DNA of 64,000 nt. Source: Paenibacillus sambharensis. GTDB lineage: Bacteria; Bacillota; Bacilli; Paenibacillales; Paenibacillaceae. The stretch spans positions 186,001-250,000 of the forward strand of contig NZ_QKRB01000036.1 of assembly GCF_003233845.1 (NCBI RefSeq), read 5' to 3'. The notes below the pieces were generated by a model that did no database searches, was not told where the DNA came from, and was given only the letters and a program-made list of their open reading frames with translations. Position 1 is the first letter of the stretch, and each line of letters opens with the position of its first letter. A program made the translations under genes and the position numbers. Shown piece by piece: positions 22,861-30,930 of the stretch.

Positions 22861-24477
22861 TTACCGCCTGGAAAGCATTATCCCATTTATGACAAGATAG
22901 TCCAATTCGGATTCCAAGAACCACCGGACCGCTTCTTCAGGGGTTTCCGCAGCCGTCTCTCCTGTCCGGTTATACGAGGAATGGAGCAGCAGCGCAATAC
23001 CGCTTATCTCTTCGAAGGCCTTCAGAAGCCGGTGCATCGATGGATGCAGCTGTTCGGTCACTGCATAGATACTTACTTCGTTCCACTTCGACAAAGCCGG
23101 CAGCCGGCTGCGGTAACGTTCTGAAACGGGAGCCACGACTCGTCCGGTCAGCAGTGCCTTCGGCAGTTCAAAAATATCCTGCAGGCTTCTCTGGGCTGTC
23201 ATGCAGCCGATTGGACGAGCCGTTTCCTGCTTCTTGATCCTCTCCTGAAGCTTACTCCCGGCTACCCCGCTGCGAGGATCAGCCAGAATGGCCCGCTGTC
23301 CCATGACCCCTCCTCCGAATTCCGAGCAGCCGGAGAACCACCCCAGCACACATCCTTCTGCGATTCGGCGGGCGGCCGTCACGTACAGATCCTGAGGCTC
23401 CTCAGCTGCAATATGTTCCGAGAACCGCTGCAGTGCCGCAGCAATTTCACTGTCATGATAACGCCTTCCCAGAGCAGGATGGAAAGGATGCTCGCCTTGC
23501 TCCCTTCTTCCTTCAAATAAAGTGTAGTAGGCATGCCAGGCGCTGCCCAGGGCAGTGCCTGCATCTCCCGCCGCAGGCGCTGCATATACGCTCTCGAACG
23601 GGCCATTCGCCGCAATCGTATGAACAACGGAGGTGTTCGTAAAGACGCCTCCCGCCAGGCACAGCTGCCTGCACCCCGTGACCTCATACAGCAGCCGGCT
23701 TAGTGAGAGCATAATTTGCTCAATATGATACTGCGCCGCATATGCAAGGTCGGCCTTTACTCTGTGAAGCCGGCTTGCTTCTTGGCTGCATCCAGCCAGC
23801 TCTATTCGGAGGAATTCCCGCATGTCCCTGACCTGATACAGGCTCTGGCTGAAGCCCTGCGGCCGGGACAGTGTGTAATATTGAGCCATCTGCTCCACAT
23901 AAGTGCCGCTCCCCGTATGGGCCATCCCAAATGTGCCAGCGTCATTCATTCCGTTAAAGCCGACTGCTTCCGTCACTAACTGGTAGAAGCCTGTCACCGA
24001 ATTGGCCACTTCCATAAAATCAGCCGTTTCCTCACCGAATATAGTGTGAACAGGGACAATCGACGTACCGGATGCCTTGTACATCGTAACTGTCTCCCGC
24101 ATCCGTCTGCTGCCTGGGGCATAGCTGCCGCGCCCGTCAGCAACCAGCACCGCTGCAGATGGATAGGGAGAAGGATAATATGCGCTCGCCGCATGGGACA
24201 GGTGATGATTCATTAATTGGACGCGGCCGCTGTACTTCATGTAATAGTCGTTCTCCACGACATCGTTGCTGATAATCAGATCCATATCGTCCGCCTTAAG
24301 GCCAGCGGCCTCCAGGCAGTATTGCGCGGCACGGCAGCGGAAGGTCGATACCGGATCATATACCGCATATTTTCTGCGCGTGAGGCGCTCTTCTTCCATA
24401 GCGTACGTAATCTTCCCATTCTGGAGCAAGCATGCGGAGAAGTCATGAATCGAACCGCCCAAAGCAAGTATGTTCAA
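22861..24477 (-). CDS. NodU/CmcH-type carbamoyltransferase with degenerate YrdC-like domain
   Basis: A 538-residue carbamoyltransferase homologue. The N-terminal Kae1-like domain is intact: 'GGSIHDFSACL', 'NHHLSHAASAYYPSP', 'VLVADGRGS' and 'AAGDAGTALGSAW'. The C-terminal carbamoyl-adenylate-forming part has decayed: the canonical GRSEIGPRALGNR is 'GCSEFGGGVMGQR', FRPFAP is 'ARPIGCMTA', and LLNTSFN is 'LLHSSYN'. It starts at a TTG (24477) that overlaps the stop of the next carbamoyltransferase as TTGA, with GGGGGTC upstream. The two are thus translationally coupled. It might depend on its neighbour for activated carbamoyl, or it may bind a substrate without carbamoylating it. Confidence 0.88.
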   Translation of the reverse strand: MNILALGGSIHDFSACLLQNGKITYAMEEERLTRRKYAVYDPVSTFRCRAAQYCLEAAGLKADDMDLIISNDVVENDYYMKYSGRVQLMNHHLSHAASAYYPSPYPSAAVLVADGRGSYAPGSRRMRETVTMYKASGTSIVPVHTIFGEETADFMEVANSVTGFYQLVTEAVGFNGMNDAGTFGMAHTGSGTYVEQMAQYYTLSRPQGFSQSLYQVRDMREFLRIELAGCSQEASRLHRVKADLAYAAQYHIEQIMLSLSRLLYEVTGCRQLCLAGGVFTNTSVVHTIAANGPFESVYAAPAAGDAGTALGSAWHAYYTLFEGRREQGEHPFHPALGRRYHDSEIAAALQRFSEHIAAEEPQDLYVTAARRIAEGCVLGWFSGCSEFGGGVMGQRAILADPRSGVAGSKLQERIKKQETARPIGCMTAQRSLQDIFELPKALLTGRVVAPVSERYRSRLPALSKWNEVSIYAVTEQLHPSMHRLLKAFEEISGIALLLHSSYNRTGETAAETPEEAVRWFLESELDYLVINGIMLSRR

Positions 24478-26408
24478 TTGGATGACCCCCGCATCACATA
24501 GCTTTGATGGCGCATCTTGGATCTTGCGCTCTTGATCAGCCGCTCCGCATCCTCTTTCCTGGTCAAGTCGTACGTCTCATGAAACCGCATGGTAATTGGA
24601 TCCCGGTAAAATTGCAGCACCTGCAGCGGCACATTATGCGGATTCAACCCGGCCCAGGCCTGCTGCCGCTCCTCTTCCGTAACCTCCAGCTGCAGCGGCC
24701 GGGGGTATGGACCGTCTGCCGGGTAACCTGCGTGTCCCTTGAGTTCCACTCTGACGCCATTAATATAGGCAACCTTAATTCCTTTCGTAAGCGCAAAATG
24801 AAGCGCCTCAACGATTCGGTTAATAATCGGTTCTCCCTTGTCATTCAAAGAAGAATTACAGATCATTGGGACACCGGTCTTCTCATAGAAGGCACCAATC
24901 AGCCGGGACAGGCTCCCGCCATCCCTGGCAATGGTTTGCACTCTTGCGGTGCTGTCAAGATGGGCGACCGAAGGCACAAGCCCGGCCTTATCTGCCTTCA
25001 AGGTAAAGGTGTGGAGCATGAACGGCGAATCGTAACCGTCCACGAACCAGTCTTTTACATGATCCTTCAACACTATCGGCGCAACCGGTCTCCACCATTC
25101 CCTCCGCTTAATATGATTGATTGCATTCTTGGCCTCCGTACCACGGGGATCACCTAAAACCGACCGGTGTCCAAGTGCGCGCGGACCAATTTCCGAAGCA
25201 CCGTCAAACCAGACGATTGGACCGCTCGCAAGATCCCCGGCAGCCCTGACAGGATCGAATGCCTCCATCCCCAGAATATAGGGAGCGAATGCTGCGTCCT
25301 GCAAGCAGCAGTCCAGGTTGTCTTCCACTCCCCCGTAGTAAGCATGCTCCAACGAGAATTGCAGACGCTCTCTGCCCATTTTCTTGTGGAAGGCATACAG
25401 ACCCATTCCCAGCGACAAGCCGGAATCACCTACGCAAGGGGGAGCCATGAATCCCTTGAAGCGGTATTTGCTCATCAGGTGGTGGTTCGTTGGACAGTTG
25501 AGCGTAAACCCGCCGGACAGTGACAAGTAGGTGTCCTCGGGTTTGAAGCCGGAGTGCCTGAGCGCTTCTTCCACATTCTGTTCCATTATGCGGTAGGAAA
25601 CCTGCTGAATATGCTTCATCAGCATGCTGATCTTATTCTCTTCTACCGTAAACCGCGGATCAAAGCCGTTGAAGCGGACACCTGCATCCGCTTCCTCAAG
25701 CGAATTAATCTCCTCATACATCTGCTCAAACAGGTTCTCCTTGCCAAAGTACCATGACCCGTCATAGATCGGGGGAACTTCGTCTATGGACGCATAGTAC
25801 TCGCTTTGGCTCGCTGAAGCCAGTGCCATCAGGGTCCCTTCCCGCAGTTTGAAGAAGAACATGGCCCAGCCCCATAACAAACCGGGGGATTGCACGGGAA
25901 ACGCCGTTACCTTCCCCTTGCGTACAATACATCCGCTGTAATAGGGCTTGCCAACCCGCTCTGCCGTGTCTACAACCCCATCGGGCCCGCCGTCAACGGC
26001 AAATCCGATGATCTGCTCGTCATAGAACTTAGCCGTATCCATCATGATGGAGGAGAAGAGGTGGGATACACTGTGATACGATAAATCCGGGAACTCATCC
26101 ATCGTGTGATAATCATCTGCTGTTTGCAGCAGCGGCGTCCCCCAGATCTCTACCATATCGTCAATGCAGAGGCTGAGCGGCGCCAGCAATTCATTCACAC
26201 AGGAAACAGCCTGGCTGCGGCTGAAGAAGGAACGGCTGTGCCCTTTTTCACCGGACCAGCGTTCGATTTCCCAATAGCGTACTAACCGGACCCTTGAACC
26301 CTTCTTTAAGAAAAGCGCTATATTCTGATCATGTCTGACAATCGTCTCCAGCAAGTAATCCAGCGGATCAATATGCAGATAGGCGGAAAGATAGTATCCA
26401 TCCTGCAG
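24474..26408 (-). CDS. NodU/CmcH-type carbamoyltransferase, large form, intact C-terminal motif
   Basis: A roughly 644-residue carbamoyltransferase. The N-terminal domain has a His-x3-His in 'SYHSVSHLFSSIMMD', 'FAVDGGPDGVVDT' and 'CVGDSGLSLGMG'. The C-terminal domain has the intact 'GASEIGPRALGHRSVLGDPR' and 'WWRPVAPIVL', plus 'ICNSSLNDKGEP', and an extra C-terminal tail of about 90 residues. The start is unusual: the best ribosome-binding site (GGAGGTGATT, 26412-26421) is 8 bases before a CTG at 26408, while an in-frame GTG at 26423 has no site. It is coupled to the degenerate paralogue downstream. It is expected to form carbamoyl-adenylate and transfer carbamoyl to a hydroxyl of the product. 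Confidence 0.9.
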   Translation of the reverse strand: MQDGYYLSAYLHIDPLDYLLETIVRHDQNIALFLKKGSRVRLVRYWEIERWSGEKGHSRSFFSRSQAVSCVNELLAPLSLCIDDMVEIWGTPLLQTADDYHTMDEFPDLSYHSVSHLFSSIMMDTAKFYDEQIIGFAVDGGPDGVVDTAERVGKPYYSGCIVRKGKVTAFPVQSPGLLWGWAMFFFKLREGTLMALASASQSEYYASIDEVPPIYDGSWYFGKENLFEQMYEEINSLEEADAGVRFNGFDPRFTVEENKISMLMKHIQQVSYRIMEQNVEEALRHSGFKPEDTYLSLSGGFTLNCPTNHHLMSKYRFKGFMAPPCVGDSGLSLGMGLYAFHKKMGRERLQFSLEHAYYGGVEDNLDCCLQDAAFAPYILGMEAFDPVRAAGDLASGPIVWFDGASEIGPRALGHRSVLGDPRGTEAKNAINHIKRREWWRPVAPIVLKDHVKDWFVDGYDSPFMLHTFTLKADKAGLVPSVAHLDSTARVQTIARDGGSLSRLIGAFYEKTGVPMICNSSLNDKGEPIINRIVEALHFALTKGIKVAYINGVRVELKGHAGYPADGPYPRPLQLEVTEEERQQAWAGLNPHNVPLQVLQFYRDPITMRFHETYDLTRKEDAERLIKSARSKMRHQSYVMRGSSN

Positions 26409-26504
26409 GACAATCACCTCCACTATTGATCATAGCGCATAACCGCGGCCGTCTCTCTGCTTCTCTTATCTGCATTTTGCCGAAAATCCGGCAGCACGCA
26501 CGAA

Positions 26505-26539
26505 AATACAAAGACGCCATCCGGTTATGGATGGCGTCT
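26505..26539 (-). terminator. Rho-independent terminator after the two-domain VOC gene
   Basis: A perfect 11-bp stem (AGACGCCATCC at 26512-26522 with GGATGGCGTCT at 26529-26539) with a 6-base loop, followed on the minus strand by TTTGTATTTT. It ends the sigma factor-VOC transcript before the carbamoyltransferase promoter region. Confidence 0.85.
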
Positions 26540-26559
26540 CCCTTGCAATTCCTCTATTA

Positions 26560-27324
26560 TTAGGCGCAGATCATGATCATATTGCCTTCAATGTCCTTCA
26601 CCATGAAGTAATGATCAAATTGGATATCCCGGACTATATCCGCCCCTTTATCCACCAGGAACTGATAAGCCTCCTTGATGTTCTCCGCCCTCAGCATCAG
26701 GGTCGGGTAATCGCTGAGATCCGTGTTATTCCGGTTATCGTCGAGCAGGATGCCTGTTCCGTTCTCCATATCAAACCAGTAAATCGGACCGCCGTCCACC
26801 CGTTCAGGCTTGATTGGCTGGTTAAGCAGATTGCTGTACCACTCTGTAGCACGCTTTAAGTTCTGGACAGGCACTACTATGCTGCGAATATGATTCTTCA
26901 CCGGATGATCCGGGTTGGAAGGGACAACGGGCGACGGATTAACCCAGTCCGACTGCGTGATCATGAGGACGTTGCCCTCGGAATCTTCGACATTGAAATA
27001 TGACAAACCCGGATGCGGCCGCTGTATCTCCAGCACAACCGGAATATCAGCGTCCTTCACGAAGGCGTAGGAACGGTCAATATCATTCGTCTTCAGCATA
27101 TAAATCGGGTACTTTTCCTGTGGCATATTCCGGTGGTCGTCCAGCATCAGGTTGACATGATTGCTCATATCAAACTCATAGAAGGGGGTGCTCTCATCGA
27201 AATTGTTCAGCGGCATACTTAGCAGCTCGGAGTACCATTCAGCTGTCTTGCGCAAATTTTTCACATGCATGATTGAGCTTCCGACGACCGTTATTTCCGA
27301 GCGGTTCGAGACGATTGGTTCCAT
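26560..27324 (-). CDS. Two-domain VOC (glyoxalase fold) protein
   Basis: A 254-residue protein made of two vicinal-oxygen-chelate domains. Domain 1 (about residues 12-130) has 'RKTAEWYSELLSMPLNNF' and 'FNVEDSEGNVLMIT'. Domain 2 (about residues 145-254) has 'KRATEWYSNLLNQPIKPE' and 'FMVKDIEGNMIMIC'. The two halves are obviously homologous. The ATG at 27324 has AAGGAGG upstream. It lies directly downstream of the sigma factor gene and ahead of a strong terminator, so the two are co-transcribed. Two-domain VOC proteins are often drug-binding resistance proteins, so self-protection or product sensing is the likely role here; an enzymatic role is not excluded. Confidence 0.85.
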   Translation of the reverse strand: MEPIVSNRSEITVVGSSIMHVKNLRKTAEWYSELLSMPLNNFDESTPFYEFDMSNHVNLMLDDHRNMPQEKYPIYMLKTNDIDRSYAFVKDADIPVVLEIQRPHPGLSYFNVEDSEGNVLMITQSDWVNPSPVVPSNPDHPVKNHIRSIVVPVQNLKRATEWYSNLLNQPIKPERVDGGPIYWFDMENGTGILLDDNRNNTDLSDYPTLMLRAENIKEAYQFLVDKGADIVRDIQFDHYFMVKDIEGNMIMICA

Positions 27325-27374
27325 AGGGAATTCCTCCTTGTTTTGTTGATCTACTTATTAGACGGAGGTCTCGG

Positions 27375-28964
27375 CTATTTTCTATCATCATCCGTAGAAA
27401 TTTTATTTACTATTCGCTCGAGCATACGGATTCCGTCTGTTTCAGCCGCCTTTACCTGCTCCAGAAGCTGTATCGTTTGCGTTCCAAGCTCAAGCTTGTA
27501 TCCCCGCATGCCATACGGAAAAGAAGGGTAGAGATCAACATACAGCTTCCCGACCTCCTCAAACCGGCCGATTGCCTGGCGCAGCATCCTCCCCAGATTC
27601 AATTCAGTCCGGAAGGGCTCTTTGGCCGCCAGCAGCTTCAAGTAGGACACTGCATGCTCCCTTGCCTCAGCTAACCGGGCAACTTGATAGGCATGGGAGA
27701 CCGGAATCACTCCTCCGCTGCGTACTGCTTCAATCCATGTGTCATAAGCCTTTAAGCCCTGTACATAGCCCGGGACCGCCGGCTCTTCGCCCAAGGCGTG
27801 AGCTACGATAGCATCAAGCCCGTATGCATAAGATGACTCAGACAATCCGTTATTCCTGTTGCCGCCTATTCCTATACAGGCCACAAACAAATCGGTTTCA
27901 CTGGCAGATCTGCCAAGCGACTCGTACGCAATCTCCCTTGGATGCCCTGATGCATCCCGGCAGTAGAAGCGTCTCCGGTTATCATCATAGCCATATATCA
28001 ATCCGAACTCGCCCTGCACCAGATTCCATACCATAGCCGGTACACCATGATCGACCGCCTGGTGGACAGTATGAAGCGAACGCAGGAGCAGCTCAGGGGT
28101 CAAGGAGCAATCAGGCTCTCCAACCCCCAGTGAAGAGCAGCCGAGCAAGCTGGCCGTCCGCTCTACAACAGCCTTCCAATTATAGATCATACTGCTGCTG
28201 AACCCGACATCCTCTGTTACCTGTATCCGAAATGCCTGTCCCGAAATCCCCATCACCTCGCTGAGCGAAAGCGAACGATAGGATGTATATTGAAGCACCT
28301 CGTACATCACACTGCCTAAGGAAACATATTTCATATCCGTCTGAGGGAACGCAAGCAGGCTGCTGCCCGGGCGGCCGTATTCCCTTCTTAACGCCACGTA
28401 GCGTTCGGTTTCCTGGGAATAAATGTGTTCCCGGAGCTTGGACTTTGCTCTTGAGAGTACATTATAGATATTGGGGACCGTCGTTTGGTAACGCTCGGCA
28501 ATTTCCTGAGGCGACAGGTTCCGAAAGAAATGAGCATTAAAAATCATTTGGCTTCTCTCGCTTAACGATGAGGAAATGGTTCTCACCGATTCAAGCGTCT
28601 CTTTGTCGATATACCGCACCTCGGGATTGAATGTCTCGCCCGCTGACAGCTGTTCCGTTAGTTCACCCCTGGAGCTTTCCGGACGATTTTTGCGCAAATG
28701 GTCGATGGCCTTGTTGACCACGATATTTTTCAGCCAGGGAATGAAACGGTCTGTCCGTTCCAGTGTTTCCAGGTACAAATAGGAACGAACAAAAGCATCC
28801 TGAACAATGTCCTCTGCAAGATAGGCATCCTTGGTAATCCGGTTTGCCCATGAAAGTGCTTTCATACGATGCATGCTTACTAACTGATTAAATGCCTCAC
28901 GTTCTCCGCTCTGCGCGCGGGCAACCAGTTCCTTGTCGAGGCTTAATTCCTCCATGAATGTCAT
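27375..28964 (-). CDS. ECF-type sigma factor fused to a C-terminal BtrH-like domain
   Basis: A 529-residue protein in two parts. Residues about 1-185 are an ECF sigma factor: region 2 'LVARAQSGEREAFNQLV', 'AEDIVQDAFVRSYLYL' and 'FIPWLKNIVVNKAIDHLRK'; and region 4 'LSPQEIAERYQTTVPNIYNV'. The remaining 340 residues are a BtrH-like fold with 'SEVMGISGQAFRIQV' and 'GEFGLIYGYDDNRRRFYCRD'. The catalytic Cys and His positions are not occupied, so this half is more likely a sensor or binding domain than an enzyme. No anti-sigma factor gene is adjacent. It shares a terminator-bounded transcript with the VOC gene. I infer that it regulates region 1 and senses a cluster acyl carrier or product. Confidence 0.83.
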   Translation of the reverse strand: MTFMEELSLDKELVARAQSGEREAFNQLVSMHRMKALSWANRITKDAYLAEDIVQDAFVRSYLYLETLERTDRFIPWLKNIVVNKAIDHLRKNRPESSRGELTEQLSAGETFNPEVRYIDKETLESVRTISSSLSERSQMIFNAHFFRNLSPQEIAERYQTTVPNIYNVLSRAKSKLREHIYSQETERYVALRREYGRPGSSLLAFPQTDMKYVSLGSVMYEVLQYTSYRSLSLSEVMGISGQAFRIQVTEDVGFSSSMIYNWKAVVERTASLLGCSSLGVGEPDCSLTPELLLRSLHTVHQAVDHGVPAMVWNLVQGEFGLIYGYDDNRRRFYCRDASGHPREIAYESLGRSASETDLFVACIGIGGNRNNGLSESSYAYGLDAIVAHALGEEPAVPGYVQGLKAYDTWIEAVRSGGVIPVSHAYQVARLAEAREHAVSYLKLLAAKEPFRTELNLGRMLRQAIGRFEEVGKLYVDLYPSFPYGMRGYKLELGTQTIQLLEQVKAAETDGIRMLERIVNKISTDDDRK

Positions 28965-28991
28965 TCCCGCCTTTATATCCCATATACTTCA

Positions 28992-29021
28992 ATTATAACG
29001 AACCCGATTTCACGATAGCAA
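28992..29021 (-). promoter_or_regulatory. Sigma-A-type promoter of the sigma factor gene
   Basis: On the minus strand TTGCTA (29016-29021), an 18-base spacer, then TATAAT (28992-28997), ending 27 bases before the ATG at 28964. This would give constitutive or growth-phase expression of the regulator by the housekeeping sigma factor. Confidence 0.65.
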
Positions 29022-29023
29022 TA

Positions 29024-29050
29024 AAAAACAGCAGCCGGTATACCGGCTGC
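29024..29050 (-). terminator. Terminator of the ABC exporter operon
   Basis: A perfect 20-base palindrome GCAGCCGGTATACCGGCTGC (29031-29050), followed on the minus strand by TGTTTTTTAT, just after the gene at 29149. It overlaps the start of the sigma factor's promoter region. Confidence 0.85.
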
Positions 29051-29148
29051 CAGGCAGGGAAATGTGCGAAGCTTGCTTCATATAAATGAATATGACTCTC
29101 TGTCTATGGCTCTTCTCAATTTTGCCGGAAAGGCTTCGCAAATCACAT

Positions 29149-30930
29149 TCACCCAGCCTCCACCTCACTTCCCATCTGCTGCAGCATATACAGGCGGTGA
29201 TATCTCCCCCTCATCTGCAGCAGCTGTTCATGCGTACCCTGCTCTGCAATCTCTCCGCGGTGCAGGACGAGAATAAGGTCAGCCTCCTTCACGGTAGAGA
29301 GGCGGTGGGCAACAACAAGCTGAATCCGCTCCTCGCAGCGTTTTCTCAGCGTCTCCATTATTTGCGCTTCCGTCTCGCTGTCCACCTTTGAAGTGGCTTC
29401 GTCCAGCAAGAGCACCTCGGGGTTATGAGCTAACGCCCTGGCGAACGCCACGAGCTGTTTTTGGCCAAACGATAAAGCGCCTCCGCTCTCCCCCAGTGCG
29501 TGTTGGCTGCCCTTCACATCCTTCTGTCCTGCGAACTGGCTCATTCCGACTGCTGACAGCGCCTCGTGAATTTGTGAACGCGCCATGTTCTTATCCAGGA
29601 ATGCTACATTATCGGCAATGCTCCCTTTAAGCAGGAAGGAGTCCTGCATAACCACGGCCGTACGGTTTCTCCGCCATGCCGTATCGACGGTGTGTATTTC
29701 ACGGTCATTCACGTAAATGCTGCCTTCGTTTGGCGAATATAGACCCTGCAGAAGGTTTAATATCGTGCTTTTCCCTGAACCGGTAAGGCCGACGATCGCG
29801 ACTGTTTGTCCCCTGCGTGCCTCAAAAGATATATTTTTCAGCACCTGCTGGCCGGGTTGGTATCCGAATGAAACATTCTTGAAGGCAATTCTTGCGATTG
29901 TCTCCTCTTCCGTCTGGTTCAACTCCCAGTTCTCATCCGCTTCGTCCATCAAAGCAAACATCCTCTCAGCCGAAACGAACGAATCGTTCGTATGGGTTAA
30001 CCGGATTCCAATCTGGCCGATCGTTTGACAAATCTGATTAATATATTGAATCACTGTATAGAGCAGCCCGAAGGTCACTGCCGTGTGAAGCGATTGACTG
30101 CCAACGACCCAGACAAGGCTTGCTACGAGAAGTCCGTTAATAAGTCCATTGAGATTGATATCCGTCATATGCAGCATATAGAGCCGCTTCTCACTGTTCT
30201 TGAACAGCTTGTCGTTAGCCTCATTATAACGGGCCGCTGCTGCCTTCTCGGCTCGAAAGAGCTGCAGAACTGGCATAACTTGGACAGCCTCGCTGAAAAT
30301 GGTGTTCTTCAAGGCCTTGAGCTCCTTGATGACCTTCAAGTATTTGCCGTTATACCTCACCGTAATATAGTGGAAGGCGAAGAACATTGGAAGAATGAGG
30401 AGACTAAGCAGAGCGATGCGGGGACTTAAGAGGAATATAGCGACATAAAGAAACAGTACTCGTAATGAATCAATGATGAAGCTGCCGGCCGTATGCAGCA
30501 GCACGTTCTTGACCGACTCGGTATCGTCGAATACTCTCGATACAATGGCTCCTGCCGGCTGGCGGTCAAAATATCGCATGCCAATGCGCTGGCTGCGTGT
30601 TAAGAGCTCCATCCGCAATCGTTCCATAAACTTGATGGCCGTCGTATTCGAAATGTAGCTCCTCCAGACATTCATTCCCGAAGCGGTAACGAAGCTGGCA
30701 GCATAAAGTCCAACCAGCATCCAAAACGTGTCTGGGTCGAATAAATGTTCCTCGTCCGTTCCAAGAACGGCAAGATGGTTATCCAATATGATCTTCAGAA
30801 GATACGGCCCGGACAGCTCTGCTCCGATACCTGCCACGATGAGCATCGAGATGAGGAAGAGGCGTCCTTTATAGTCCCTTAAATACGTCCACAGCCGGCG
30901 GATAACAGCAAAGCGGTCAGTCCAGTTCAT
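29149..30930 (-). CDS. ABC exporter half-transporter, catalytically complete subunit
   Basis: A 593-residue half-transporter: six-helix exporter membrane domain (about residues 20-310) and an ATP-binding domain. The nucleotide-binding motifs are Walker A 'GLTGSGKST', a variant signature 'LSFGQKQ', Walker B 'VLLLDEATSKVD' with the catalytic Glu, and H-loop 'VAHRLSTV'. It overlaps the upstream half-transporter gene by 14 bases. Together they match heterodimeric multidrug exporters of the BmrCD/TM287-288 type, in which only one of the two ATP sites hydrolyses. It belongs to a carrier protein-ABC-ABC operon and probably exports the region 1 product. Confidence 0.93.
   Translation of the reverse strand: MNWTDRFAVIRRLWTYLRDYKGRLFLISMLIVAGIGAELSGPYLLKIILDNHLAVLGTDEEHLFDPDTFWMLVGLYAASFVTASGMNVWRSYISNTTAIKFMERLRMELLTRSQRIGMRYFDRQPAGAIVSRVFDDTESVKNVLLHTAGSFIIDSLRVLFLYVAIFLLSPRIALLSLLILPMFFAFHYITVRYNGKYLKVIKELKALKNTIFSEAVQVMPVLQLFRAEKAAAARYNEANDKLFKNSEKRLYMLHMTDINLNGLINGLLVASLVWVVGSQSLHTAVTFGLLYTVIQYINQICQTIGQIGIRLTHTNDSFVSAERMFALMDEADENWELNQTEEETIARIAFKNVSFGYQPGQQVLKNISFEARRGQTVAIVGLTGSGKSTILNLLQGLYSPNEGSIYVNDREIHTVDTAWRRNRTAVVMQDSFLLKGSIADNVAFLDKNMARSQIHEALSAVGMSQFAGQKDVKGSQHALGESGGALSFGQKQLVAFARALAHNPEVLLLDEATSKVDSETEAQIMETLRKRCEERIQLVVAHRLSTVKEADLILVLHRGEIAEQGTHEQLLQMRGRYHRLYMLQQMGSEVEAG

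Noticed and set aside
27375-28964. Possible frameshifted fusion of two separate genes
   Set aside because: The frame is open throughout, there is no internal start with a ribosome-binding site at the junction, and the linker looks natural; a genuine fusion is the simpler reading.
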